Made by a program: the position numbers and the translations under genes
Shown here: piece after piece, positions 33,938-44,731 of the stretch
Numbering within the stretch: the first letter of the stretch is position 1
How the letters are laid out: every line of letters starts with the position of its first letter
The notes under the pieces: generated by a model
Told to the model about the DNA's origin: nothing
What the model saw: only the letters and a program-made list of their open reading frames with translations
Databases searched by the model: none
From: Perca fluviatilis
Taxonomy: Eukaryota > Chordata > Actinopteri > Perciformes > Percidae
Reading direction: 5' to 3'
Assembly (NCBI RefSeq): GCF_010015445.1
Contig: NC_053118.1
Coordinates: forward strand, 6,155,781 to 6,219,780
Length of the DNA: 64,000 nucleotides

Positions 33938-34528
33938 GATTGAAGCGATACTGTCGTTAAAGACCCCCTGATCGCTGTCCGATTCTCTGATATGAATGCC
34001 TGCATTGCATTGTGGCATATGGGCTTTGAATGCGCCCAGCTCGGCCTATATCATAGTGTTCTGTCTCACAGCATACTGTAATATTTCACCAGTAATAAGA
34101 CCGAAATAATATTATTAAAATAAAGAAATGCATACCAATAACATAAATAAATGTTGATAGATAGTTGATAGTTTTAAAAATATCAATAAACAACAAAGCT
34201 ATCCAGCTTCCCTGGCAATCAGACCAAAATAATAACGTTAAAAGAAATACATATAAACCATGAAAAGATCTGGTGAATAAATGTTGATTAAAATAGCGCT
34301 TATAGGGCTAAAAATACCAATAATAGCAAAACTGTATACAGCTTCTCTGCTGCAGCCCGACTGCCAGAAAGAAACGTGCTGTTATCACAAAAGATGCTTC
34401 CCATTGAAATACATTAGTTTAAAAAACGTGCTGAGCATCACGAAAAAAACGAGATAAACTTGTCCGTGTACATGAATCAATAGATTAAATTACGTGAACA
34501 TTTCACGAACTGCCGTGAAACTGGGTTG
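33938..34528. mobile_element. Diverged, truncated GTCTCAC-family arm
   Basis: From ATTGAAGCGATACTGTCGTT to the end CGTGAAACTGGGTTG it parallels 32925-33506 in the same orientation but with many substitutions. It is therefore an older half copy next to the foldback element. The opposite end is missing. Confidence 0.85.
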
Positions 34529-34542
34529 CACGCACGCACGCA

Positions 34543-34586
<44 letters not shown>
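34529..34586. repeat. (CACG)n(CA)n microsatellite
   Basis: CACGCACG units passing into pure CA, directly against the end of the truncated GTCTCAC copy. Confidence 0.93.
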
Positions 34587-34587
<1 letters not shown>

Positions 34588-34589
34588 AC

Positions 34590-36190
34590 CTACTACATGT
34601 AATTACACCAAAGTATGCAGTAGGTAGGCCATTCAGATTTGAACAATAGTGTTATTAGTCACAATTGATGTAAGTATATTATTAATTCATCATTTACATG
34701 TATCTATCTTTCTGGACTCTTTGCTGTATGGAAGTGATTTACTTCCATATTGCTGGAGCACAACTCCAATACAGTATAGTTACCTGTAAAACTGAACTCA
34801 ATAAACCAGCCTGCCACTCCTGATGCTCTCCCTCAGTTATTACACTTAGCTTTGACATTGACATGACATACACTTTTACACATAAAGTATGACCACATTC
34901 CCCAAACTGTTTTTAATAGCAGAAAAGACAAGGTTAGGATACAGAATGGCAGGAAATCTGTCCCTGCGGTGTAGTAGATGAGTAATAATGAACTGATGGG
35001 GGGGAGGGGCCTTGTTGGTGAGGCTAACTGCTGAGGGGATAAAACTGAAATCTGGATAGTGTATCTGGATATTATTAGAACTGCTTACACGTTTCCAAGA
35101 CAGCAGTCACTCACTTGAATGAAAATTGCTCACACGGAGCATAGGCCAATTTTTTTCTCTTTGTTTCTGCATTGTTTGGCCCACTGCACATGCACATTAG
35201 TGCCTTGCTCCATGGCCCTGCCTGTTTTCAGTCCCACTCTGCCTACACACTTTACACTAGGATGACATCACGCACACTTTTCTAAGCTCTGGGGGACTTG
35301 AATATGAATATGAAGTCTTTAAAGTTAAAACGTTTCCAACTGACCTTGTTTTACAGATATCTTTTTTTATGAAAGAGGTCTATGGGTAAAATGCTTTGGG
35401 TTTTTTTTGCCACGGGATTTTTTGTTTTAGTAGCCAATAGGCAGCAAGGCTGACGGGCAGCAATGTATCCGGATCTCTCAGTACATCCATGATCCTAGGT
35501 TAAAGAAAACGTTGCTGCTGTATGGGCTTTGGTTATTTTTATGTATCAGAGGAAGGGCTTTCTGAGTTAGGTGAACTAAATCAAACTGAATTTTGAATTC
35601 TTACTCCTTTGTGAAAATAAATATACACTAGAATGCTACGTTCAAAATAGGACAAAACGTTTTTTGGGATATATTTGTAATATGTCCATGTAAGCCTCTG
35701 AGCGTGCACCCACGGCATCAGTTGACTGACAACAATGCCTCCGCGGGGCACTACACTGATGCAAGGCCTTTACTCCACATAGTGTAAGCTACCAACCATT
35801 AGCAATTTCAGCAGTCTGTCCTTTCAATCTATCCTTAACAATATTCAAAACTAAAGATCCATATTGTTTTTTTATGACTTTATTTCAATGTTCTTTTACC
35901 ATCTTTCAGATAATCGTTCAGAGTTCATTGCAGATGTTTATGCTTTTCATACATGTACATTTTAATTAACAGATAAAAGAAAATAAATGCAAAACTCAAC
36001 CAAAGCAAAACAAATAAGAACAAAACTAAACAAGCAAAAACAAAAAGGGGGTATGGGGTAGGGTAGGAAAGGGGGTTTTGGAATTAGGATGGGGGTCAAG
36101 TACCTTATCGCATTTGAGATGTTGTGTCAATAAGTTTTATATTCCCACTGAAAAGTGGAACATAGTTAGTTTACCTTGCTAAATGTATTT
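34590..36190. other. Unassigned interval
   Basis: No supported gene. A-rich AACAAAACTAAACAAGCAAA with a following G-rich run (35980-36100) may be a LINE tail. Confidence 0.3.
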
Positions 36191-36192
36191 TT

Positions 36193-36692
36193 CAGAGATG
36201 GGGACTCGAGTCTCAGACTCAGCACTTAAGTCACACAAACAGCTGACTTCAGACTTGACTTGAGACTCGAACCAAAAGACTTCAGACTTGACTCAGACTC
36301 TAGCTTTGAGACTCGTCAACAACCTGTTTTCATGCAATTATTGCTTTTTAAATCTAAATTTATTCATGTATTTCTATTTTTTATTGGCGCATATATATTG
36401 GGTAAACATATGACGAGCTGCAGTCCCCTGCCCTTTGCCATAATGTGCAACGTAACGCATGCGCATTATGCGCACACACACATAAAAAAATGCATTGACG
36501 ATGACGACACCGAGTCCTCCCGGAGTTGTGCCTTTTGTCATTAGTTTCGCTTTCAATAACTTCGTAAGTAGTGGCAGTAAGCGAACAGCTACATGCAAGA
36601 TGTGTGGTATCAAGATAAATGATGCCGGATCAGCAACGTCGAACTTCATCAGGCATCTCAAAACGCACCCAGATAGGTCAGTCACTTGCTAA
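36193..36692 (+). pseudogene. hAT element left end with BED zinc-finger exon
   Basis: CAGAGATGGGGACTCGAGTC at 36193 is the common left end of a fish hAT family, followed by the expected GACTTGACTTGAGACTC subterminal repeats. The frame at 36495-36692 reads MTTPSPPGVVPFVISF, then CKMCGIKINDAGSATSNFI and RHLKTHP. That is a BED-type zinc finger (C-x2-C ... H-x4-H), the DNA-binding N-terminus of hAT/ZBED transposases. The stop follows at once, and no catalytic domain or right end was found, so this is a fragment. Confidence 0.72.
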
Positions 36693-36699
36693 TGTGAAA

Positions 36700-38165
36700 G
36701 AGATGTTAAATTTAGCATATATCGTCACAGGTAACAAGATAACCATCGCAAAGTATTGTGCTAATGCTGGGAACAGGCAAATTGTGTCTTTATAGTTAGT
36801 AGTTGCTGAGGCTCAGACATCCATGGCGCACAGGAGGAGGGACGCACAGATCCATCTCCCCAGGAACAAACGCTGTGTCGGGTGGGCAAACTCATGTGAT
36901 GCGTAATTGATCCTGTGGATGATTTGTAGGCTATTAAGTGAACAAGGTGTACCCGGTCCACCAAACACTGGGCCGTCTTGACTGTCTTAATTCTGCACAT
37001 AATTGTGTTACTGTAGTCCTATTTACTATTTCATTATTTCATCCATGTGTGGCGCTGCGGATCTGTGCGCACTGTCACCTGCCGTGTAGACGATGGCCTC
37101 ACTAACCTCTCCTCTGAGTCCTAAGTTCTAAGCTTTCAGCATTTTTTTCAATTGACATGTTTGCATATTTCTGTCCATTTAATACATATTCAATTTACAA
37201 AGTTAATTTTGAATGGAACCCAATGGCTATGTGCCCGATAGGAAATGTATGGTAGGCTTTGAAAAATGGCTGGCAGTTAGATTTGTGGTAAGTGGGCTAA
37301 GGCATGCACAACGCAATGATCCTTTAATCCCTGACTCTCAAGAGCCTATACCTGCAACTGGCTGAAACAAGAACACAAGTTCCTCAGCTCACCCACCCAC
37401 ATGCAGCCATCCACCCAGGAACAATAAAAGCCAACTGGGGTCCTGCTGATATCTGGACCGTCCCAGAGAAAGACATTTCAGAGCTGCCCAGCGCTCGTAA
37501 CAGGCAGCTCTGTGAGCAGGCAGCAGCGATTAAAATGACATCAGCATCATGGAAACTGTGTACCGTGCCATTCCCTCAAGGAAAATCACAGGCCTATTTC
37601 CAGCTGTATTTCACTCCAGATAATTCAATATGAATTTTAGTGCTACAATTAAGACCTGAAATGTGTTCTACTGAAGAGCAAAGGAGAGCAGACCAGAGTG
37701 ATTAAGCCTTTGTGGAAAACAATATTACGAAATAGAAGAAAGTGACCAAAGGTAGGAGTTCACAACAAAGAGAAGATCTGTATACATGCTGTAGTCATCA
37801 CAATTAGAACTAACATGACTGAACAGGGAAAAAAGTAAAAAATATGTCTTAACTTTTAGACATCAGTCATGTCTGGGAATTGCGGTGAAAAAATGCCAAA
37901 CAATGAGCATTGCATTTTTAGATACACACCTCCAACTGTGACTTCATTTTGCAAAGCTGCCACCAGTGTAACGGTCGGTTTGATGTTGAACCTGGCTGCA
38001 GGGGTTTGGTCCCATTCAGCTAGCATTAGTGAGTTCCAACACTGATGTGGCATGATAAGGCCTGGCTCACAGTCGCCGCTGCAGCCATGACAGTGGGACT
38101 ATGAGCTAGCATGCACAATTCCAGGACCTTGAAACCAAAGCCGCTAATTGGGATTCGGACATGAT
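36700..38165. other. Unassigned interval
   Basis: No supported gene or repeat. Part may belong to the hAT element that starts at 36193. Confidence 0.3.
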
Positions 38166-38175
38166 TGATTTTATT

Positions 38176-38486
38176 TAGGGCTGTCAATCGATTACATTTT
38201 TTAATCGCGATTAATCACTTGAGTGTCCTAGTTAACTCACGATAAATTCGCAAATGAAATGATGAATGAATGAATTACAATAGAAATATATTTGAATATA
38301 TTTATACGTCGCTAAGGTGCGTCAGAAAAGTCGCTAAATCTAGCCACTAACCACAACATTACCGCTGCTGCTTCCTGATTTCCCAAACGATGGAGCAAAA
38401 TCACAGAATGTGCTTGCATTAAAAAATTAGTGGCGTTAAAAGGAATTTGCGTTATACTTGTTAAGGTGTTAATTTTGACAACCCTA
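38176..38486. mobile_element. hAT MITE with TAGGGCTGTCAA ends (311 bp)
   Basis: The ends TAGGGCTGTCAATCGATTA and the complement of TTAATTTTGACAACCCTA are imperfect inverted repeats. An exact 8-bp duplication ATTTTATT lies at 38168-38175 and 38487-38494. A TTAATCGCGATTAATC palindrome is subterminal. It has no coding capacity. Confidence 0.92.
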
Positions 38487-38917
38487 ATTTTATTATTTAC
38501 CCCCGTGCTTCTCCTGGTGTGACATGTCAAAATGCCTTAGAAAAGGGCTTGTGTAAAATATTAATGTATGCTTTAGCATTAATATTTCTCTTAATTGGAA
38601 CTGAGGGACCTAGCGCATAACTTGCAGTCAGTTTTCTTTGGCAGGAGGAATAACAATTACATAACTGATTAGGAACATCCTTCTGCACAGGGACGAAAAC
38701 GGAGAAAGGAAGAAGATAAAAAGAAAGCCAAGTATTTACCGTTTGTTGTATTATAACTTATAAGATCATTGACGAATCTCAGAAAACAGCACAAACAAAT
38801 TAAGAACATTTGATGGATATGGATAAAATGAAGAGTACATTTGTTACTGCATTTTTGCTTGACATTGTGTACCCCTATTAAAGCATTAACATCATTTTTG
38901 CATGTGTGCATTTGCCT

Positions 38918-39361
38918 TTAGGTGAAGGAACAACAAACACAACATGCTCTGCTACTACACGGACGCCTGCAGACACCTCACCCTCCGCAATTCCTGATAT
39001 CCAGGGAGCGCCTATAGATCCTGCTGACTGGCCAGCCCTCTGTGATGCGGTAAGGACAGAGTTAGTTAGCAAAGGACCATACCAGACCAGTCCAGACTTT
39101 ACATTTCCCAAAAGAGATGATGGGAGAATCTGCCACCACAACCACTTCTACAGGAAATGTGTAAATGGGGAGAAAATCAAGAGAAGCTGGCTTGTATATT
39201 CAAGGGAAAAATACTCTGTATTGCTTCTGCTGCAAGCTCTTTAAACAGAAAAATTATTACCTCATTAGTAGTGGCCTAAATGACTGGAAGAATTGTAGTG
39301 AGGTCCTGAAAAGCCTCGAGCACAGTTCTGTCAGGTCCATTAAGTCAAGAACACACATGAC
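38918..39361 (+). pseudogene. hAT/ZMYM1-like transposase, TTF-type finger part
   Basis: After an acceptor-like CTTTAG (38921), the frame reads IDPADWPALCDAVRTELV, then GPYQTSPDFTFPKRDDGR and the start of a TTF-type zinc finger (FYRKCVNGEKIKRSWLVYS). A one-base slip in an A run near 39211 moves the rest, LYCFCCKLFKQK, then LNDWKN and KSRTHMT, to another frame. This is the N-terminal part of the hAT transposase group related to ZMYM1 (TTF plus DUF4371 domains). The reading frame is cut after HMT by the Ngaro element and resumes at 44002. Confidence 0.75.
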
Positions 39362-39429
39362 AATAAAAATGATTTAGGAAATTTTTATTGAATAATTGCA
39401 TTTCAGCTAATAAATTCTGAATTAAATTT

Positions 39430-39795
39430 TTGGCGGTATGGCTCTGTTCAGGGAGTCCTCTGACCTTTCATGAGCACCATGAAATAGCAGAGAGTCAGAG
39501 GACAGCAGCAGCATTAGGGAACGCTCACACAGTCCTAAACTGTGTGTCCCAGCTCACACAGTTTAGGACTGTGTGAGCTGAACTATTCCCCCCAAACAAA
39601 CCACACCTGGCAATCCTCTTGGGAAATGAAAACAAGAGGATGGAATTAAAAATGATTGGAATCTTTAGAAATAAATTTACGAATTAATTTGGAAATACGG
39701 TTGTGATCAGATGAGTCCCCTGACCATTCATGAGCACCATGAATTAGCAGAAAGTCAGGGGACAGCAGCAGCATTAGGGGATGCTCACACAAATT
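39430..39795. repeat. Direct repeats and hairpin at the Ngaro 3' end
   Basis: Two copies share CATGAGCACCATGAA, TAGCAGA, GTCAG(A/G)GGACAGCAGCAG and CATTAGGG. After the first copy an inverted repeat (CACACAGTCCTAAACTGTGTG against CACACAGTTTAGGACTGTGTG, 39535-39578) could form a strong hairpin. Confidence 0.85.
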
Positions 39796-39840
39796 AGGAG
39801 ATTAGTAGATGAGGCACAATTGTTTATTTAGCCGAACCAA

Positions 39841-40872
39841 TCAGGGAACCGAGCTCATAGCCTTCTGAGCATCAAAAATAGCTCGAACATCAGGACGAAG
39901 GTAACGTTCATAAGCGGCAGAAGACCAGCGCCCCATGGCTTTAAGGGTTAAAACCGGAGCAGATGCCGCCGCTGTAGTTGCTGCACCAATGCATAGAGAA
40001 TGAGCAGTATAACAGTCCGGAGGCAGTCCACAGAACTGGCAGAGGAGGCGCAGGTGAGAAGCAAACCAGGCTCGCGACATTGGTTTCCCCTCCTTCGTGA
40101 CAAACAGCGGCTCTTGTGGACCAGCACCAGGACGGCACCTCAAGTAGGCCAGCATGGAAATCAGAGGACAAAAGACAGTGTTAGACTCAGAAATATATAC
40201 GACAACACCTTCACCATTTCTAGCAGTTTTAGAGTGTTTCAGAAACAATGTGAAATGGTGATCATTAAGTGAAACATCATAAATTGTCAGATTGTGATTT
40301 GGATCAAAGGAACATGTGCTTAAAGAAATTTCACCACCCCTTAGAAAACCAAAAAAAGCTGTGAGAACGACCGTCTCTAACAACTGATCGGTGTAAGGCC
40401 CAAAACACCCATTCCGTAATTGAGATATGAGTTGTTTAACCAAAGGTAAAGTAAAAGCGAGACGTTTATCATTGCCTCGTGGTGACTGTATTTTGAGGCC
40501 GTTCAGCAAAAGGCGAATGGATGAGTTTTCCAAAATACTGGAGGCAGAGGGATCCAGGCAGCACAGATGGAACTGAATGCCAGCGACCGTACTTTTGATG
40601 GAAGAAGGCTGCAGGTTTCGATCCTCAAAGCAGTGAACTATAAAAGCACTAATATATGATACATTGACAGGCAGAGCAGCTACAGATATAGAAGCACAAA
40701 AGGTGATGAAATAAGACCAAGCTGAGTCATACGATTTTAATGTAGAGCTAGCCAGACCCCCCCGCATGTACTGCGCAGCAGAGCACACATAAGATTGGAG
40801 AGGGTTATTCAATCTAGAATGGTCTGGCTGAAAGGAGGGCATTCCAGGCTCGATTGGGCTGCAGCTGGACAC
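39841..40872 (-). CDS. Ngaro tyrosine recombinase, catalytic Arg replaced
   Basis: An open frame of 343 codons. The N-terminal SAM-like part contains GLASSTLKSYDSAWSYF and the catalytic domain begins near residue 140. FFGFLRGGEIS supplies the first catalytic Arg, and LKHSKTARNGEG the beta-hairpin Lys region. TAHSLCIGAATTAA is the HxxR box with the Arg changed to Cys (TGC for CGC, a CpG transition). GRWSSAAYERYLR supplies the box III segment and nucleophilic Tyr. This enzyme would insert circular cDNA by site-specific recombination. The open frame suggests recent decay, but the Cys predicts loss of activity. Confidence 0.88.
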   Translation of the reverse strand: MSSCSPIEPGMPSFQPDHSRLNNPLQSYVCSAAQYMRGGLASSTLKSYDSAWSYFITFCASISVAALPVNVSYISAFIVHCFEDRNLQPSSIKSTVAGIQFHLCCLDPSASSILENSSIRLLLNGLKIQSPRGNDKRLAFTLPLVKQLISQLRNGCFGPYTDQLLETVVLTAFFGFLRGGEISLSTCSFDPNHNLTIYDVSLNDHHFTLFLKHSKTARNGEGVVVYISESNTVFCPLISMLAYLRCRPGAGPQEPLFVTKEGKPMSRAWFASHLRLLCQFCGLPPDCYTAHSLCIGAATTAAASAPVLTLKAMGRWSSAAYERYLRPDVRAIFDAQKAMSSVP

Positions 40873-40927
40873 AGGAGATGGAATTTCTGAAAATTAAATC
40901 GAGACAAAGAATCGGCCACTTGATTAT

Positions 40928-42308
40928 TCAAACCAGGGATATGTCAGCGCAAAAATGATAATTCCCCAAAATTGACAGCCATGTGAGATGTGTCAGGAAC
41001 CTATTTATGAAAGGGACAGATGAGCGCCTCTTATTAATTATATTAACAGTAGCTTCGTTGTCGCAGAAAAACAGAATTTTCTTCCTAGCCCAATGTTTAC
41101 CCCAGAGAATGCATGCCACAACAATAGGATACAGCTCTAGTAGGGCTGTTGAGGAATCACCGGCAGGTAAGGAGAGCAATTCATTCGGCCAAGCACACGC
41201 AAACCATTCGTTTTTGAAAAAAAAAAAAAACCCTACGGAAGGCGCAGCATCCGTATACAGATTAAGAGCCACAGACGATTCCATAAAATCATTAAGAAAA
41301 AAGGAAACGCCATTCCATTTATCTAGGAGCAGAGACCAACATTGTAGCTCAGATCTACAGCCAGCATCCAAGGTAACAAGGTCAGTGAGAGCTTTTGCAG
41401 ATTTGGAGAGGTCAAGAAGCCTGGAAATAAACGACCTGCCTTGAGGAATTACCCTCATCGCGAAATTAAGGTGGCCTAAAAGAGAGAGCAAGTCCCGTTT
41501 GGAAAAGGACCTAGAATTTTGAGCGACGGTCATAACTTGCCGAATGCGGGATAATTTCTCAAGGGGCAGCGAAGCCTGCATACGGACGGAATCGAGAGTA
41601 ATGCCCAAAAATTCGATAACTTTAATGGGACCCACGGTCTTTTCCTCCGAGAGGAACGCCTAAATCAAAAAAGGTGCATTTATGAGCCGAGATAGAAGAA
41701 TCCGATTTCGCGGATGGAAAGTCCACCAGGATAAAATCATCTAAAAGATGAAGGACGAATGATAATCTGTCGTTATTAAGAAGAATCCAGCACAAGGCCT
41801 CCGACAAGGTATCAAATATTTTTGGACTACTGCGACAGCCAAAAGCGAGTCTAACCGAGAAATACAGTTTTTCCCGCCATCAAACGCCAAACAAATGCCA
41901 CTGGGAAGGATGCAAGGGCATGACTTTAAAAGCATCGGAAATATCCGCCTTTGCAAGCCAAGCTCCACGTCCTGCCCTTTTAATGAAATTGATAGCGTCA
42001 TCGACAGTGCTATAAAACAGGGAAAAGGGAGCTAAAGGAATAAGGCTATTGATGCTGTCAGCCAAGCCATTGTGGGGAGCGGAAAGATCGATGATTAAAC
42101 GTTTCTTACCCGAATACTTTCGAGTGGCGATCCCTATAGGACTTAACCTAAAAACAGGAAAAGGAGATCTATTGAATGGACCTATCATAAAACCCTTTTG
42201 AACCTCCTTCTCCAGCAAGGCATCCACAATTTCTGGCTCCTGGGACGCGGACAACAGGTTTTTACAGAGCAGGCAAATGCAGCAGACCAGCAAAGAAACC
42301 ATGAACAA
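40928..42308 (-). pseudogene. Ngaro reverse transcriptase-RNase H, broken frame
   Basis: The N-terminal part (42308-41880) has IVDALLEKEVQKGFMIG, the KRLIIDLSAPHN block and the first catalytic region WLAKADISDAF. An in-frame TGA then follows GV; the expected Arg codon CGA at a CpG would explain it. Translation resumes WREKLYFSVRLAFG and continues to HLLDDFILVD, the YxDD-box equivalent. A frameshift near 41640 leads to PIKVIEFLGITLD (thumb) and RNase H, with NLYTDAAPSVGF and LFFCDNEATVNIIN supplying acidic residues. A poly-F run over a poly-A tract (about 41217-41230) marks another likely slip. Confidence 0.85.
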
Positions 42309-42329
42309 AACCAGTCAATAAATAATCCA

Positions 42330-43680
42330 CGAAACAGCGGTTCGGATGCTTCCTCAATGCCAGTCCCAGCCAGGCACGTTGATGGGAGTCGATGGTTTTC
42401 AGGAAGCGGGTTCTCCTCGGGCATACAGACTTGGGATGGGCATCCCCACAGTAGCTGGGAGCCAGAATTACGGCTCGGGCCAGGATGGGACATATAAGGG
42501 GCAGGCCTAGATTTAGAGCAAAGGGTAGTAGAGTGCGAGAGAGAGCCACAGATGGAGCAGGACAGGATTTGGTGTCCCGTGAAGTGTCGACTTATGAGCG
42601 CAAAGTCGACCACGGACCAGTCCAGTCTTTGGTTGAAGCGCTGTATGAACATGGCTGCCTTTGCAGAAAAAGACTTGTGATACTCATAAAACAAGACCCC
42701 ACCATAAGACAGAGCCAGGTCGGAAATAATGGCCAAATAAGTATCGAGTTCGGCTCTGCGCGCCGGTTGAACTTCACAAATTACATCTCTATACACACTA
42801 AATGCAACGCAGAACTCAGGAAAAGTCAGAGTTTTAGACAGTCTAGGGTCCCCATCCTTTAACTCGACAGATACATCGCCACAGTCCACAACACGCCGCT
42901 CACACAGCTCAGAACCGAGCAGGAGTTTAACAAGATTAATGTCATTACCTGCCAAAATCTGCCCCCTCAGCTGATGAGAGATGGCAGCAGCCGGCGGGAA
43001 AAAAGGCGAGCCCGAGGACAGAGGTACAGCGGTAGCCAGGGTCCTTCTAGGAACGAACTCCGGGGTGACGTCATCACACAGAGGCCGGCGCAGGTGATGC
43101 AGGTCAGAGACGGCGGAGGCAGCCGAAGCAGAGGTGGACGCCGAAGGAGCGGAGACTGGGGTTGAGGAAGGTCTGACAGTGGAGGAGTCTTCCAGCGCAG
43201 ATAATCTGGCAGCCATATCATGGAGGGAAGATTGGACATCAGACAGCACCATAAGCACCGGGTCACCCGCTGGAGAAGCGCCAAGGCCCGGACGAACAAG
43301 GCCTCCCGGCCGGCTCAGGATTTTTACGCTTCTCGGCGTGCTTTTTCCCGGAGGACTGGGGAGGAGGCACTGGCAGGAAGTCGACTGCCGGAACGATCAG
43401 AGAGTCACAGAGGTGGACAAATAAATCCTCTGGGAGAAGCGCCACTCGGAGGCTGAATATCATTCGTAAACAAGGTCTCTAGTATCTTGGCCACGGGCCA
43501 ATCGCCAATGCAGGGAGGAGACGTGGATTTACTCGCCAACCGCCGAGAGCTTCGACGGATGGCGGCGTTGTCATCCGGGCAGGCATCCTGCCCCAGGTCC
43601 AGCTGGACCGGCCAGGTGTCATCGGAGGAGTCAAGTTGCCAGGAATCCTCCTCGACAGTGGCGGAAGTCATGGCCAACAG
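42330..43680 (-). pseudogene. Ngaro gag-like ORF, frameshifted
   Basis: From about 43672 a frame reads MTSATVEEDSWQLDSS, then an acidic stretch and RRSSRRLASK. Breaks near 43410 and 43260 lead to VLMVLSDVQSSLHDMAARL, a short coiled coil, a Ser/Ala/Pro-rich linker and the conserved domain HQLRGQILAGNDINLVKLL, then FPEFCVAFSVYRDVICEV. A cysteine knuckle-like CSICGSLSHSTTLC lies near the end. This matches the gag-like product of Ngaro/DIRS elements, which packages element RNA. At least two frameshifts were seen. Confidence 0.75.
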
Positions 43681-44001
43681 CAGGGTGAGTAGGACCAGAT
43701 GAGTGGGGCCAAACAATAGCATGAGCGGTTTAAGGAGCGGACAGAAACAATTGGCAGAGAAGCGAGCAGCAAGCAGGTAGGAGCAAACTGAATCTGCTTT
43801 AAATAGGGCACCCTGTTTGAGTGTAGCCATTAAGCAGGGAGGGGTGTTGATCAGCTGATGCGCTACTCCAGATCAGCTGATGCAGCTCAGCTGGAGCAGA
43901 TCAGCTGATGAGACCGTGTTGTTGGCCAATAGCGTTAGCAGCGTCTTGACTACCTGGCCTGCCAGAACTGACGCTGACGCTCAATTCCAGAGCATTCCGG
44001 T

Positions 44002-44487
44002 CACATGACCACATGGAAGGAAAAGGGCCAGACAATTGATCAAATGGAAATGGCACTCGTTGAAGCTGAAAGGAGGAGGTGACAGGTTGTCCTGACCAGG
44101 TTGGTGGCCATAATACAGTCTTTGGCCAAGCGAAATATTCCCCTGCAGGGGAACTCAGACAGGCTATACCAGCCAAATAATGGAAATTTACTTAAGGAAG
44201 TTGAGCTTATGGCCAAGTTTGACCCTGTCCTCAAACAGCATGTTACTGATGTGGAGAAAGGAGCCAGCCATACAACATACTTAGCAAAGGATACTCAAAA
44301 TGAACTAATTGATTGCACTGGTGAAAAAATGTTACACTATATGTTAAAGGAGATAAAGCAAGCCAAATACTATATAGTTATTTTGGATTGCACCCCAGAC
44401 CTCAGCCACATAGAACAGTTATCTGTTATAGTTAGAATGGTTGCAGTAGATGACATAGACACCCCAACAGTAGTGATGGTAAAATGA
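44002..44487 (+). pseudogene. hAT/ZMYM1-like transposase, middle part
   Basis: The frame resumes right after the Ngaro as HMTTWKEKGQTIDQMEMALV, passes an in-frame TGA after ERRR and continues VVLTRLVAIIQSLAKRNIP, then NLLKEVELMAKFDPVLKQHV and YYIVILDCTPDLSHIEQLS. The last supplies a DDE-type acidic residue (LDCTPDxSHxEQ is a hallmark of this hAT group). The frame is cut by two tandem hAT MITEs from 44471. Confidence 0.85.
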
Positions 44488-44667
44488 AGCTTCGCGAACC
44501 ACTGTCTTTATTTTCTGAGCTCACTAGATGGCACTCTCTGTTCAAAGAAAAAGGTTAAAGGAATGGCAATTCAGTGTGTTTTCAACCATTTGTTGAACAG
44601 AGAGCGCCATCTAGTGAACTCAGAAAATAAAGACAGTGGTTCGCGAAGCTTCATTTGATCATCACTA
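44471..44667. mobile_element. 197-bp hAT MITE, copy 2
   Basis: Same family as 21489-21685, with CCCAACAG flanking both sides (44463-44470, 44668-44675). It interrupts the hAT/ZMYM-like coding sequence. Confidence 0.93.
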
Positions 44668-44675
44668 CCCAACAG

Positions 44676-44723
44676 TAGTGATGGTCAAATGAAGCTTCGC
44701 AAAGCTTCATTTGACCATTACTA
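44676..44723. mobile_element. 48-bp minimal hAT MITE
   Basis: Only the two termini remain: TAGTGATGGTCAAATGAAGC, a few central bases and the inverted complement. The left flank CCCAACAG is shared with the previous copy and the right flank is CCCTACAG (7 of 8). It would fold into a nearly perfect hairpin. Confidence 0.88.
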
Positions 44724-44731
44724 CCCTACAG

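Larger units (their letters stand above)
39362..44001 (-). mobile_element. Ngaro/DIRS-type tyrosine-recombinase retrotransposon (about 4.6 kb)
   Basis: On the minus strand the order is gag-like ORF, reverse transcriptase, RNase H and tyrosine recombinase, all co-oriented. Its downstream (low-coordinate) end carries two direct repeats of about 110 bp (about 39430-39545 and 39685-39795), as in the split direct repeats of Ngaro. It splits a hAT transposase reading frame, with CACATGAC present at both junctions (39354-39361, 44002-44009). All ORFs are damaged. The exact terminal repeat at the high-coordinate end was not resolved; three GATCAGCTGATG copies lie at 43850-43915. Confidence 0.83.
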
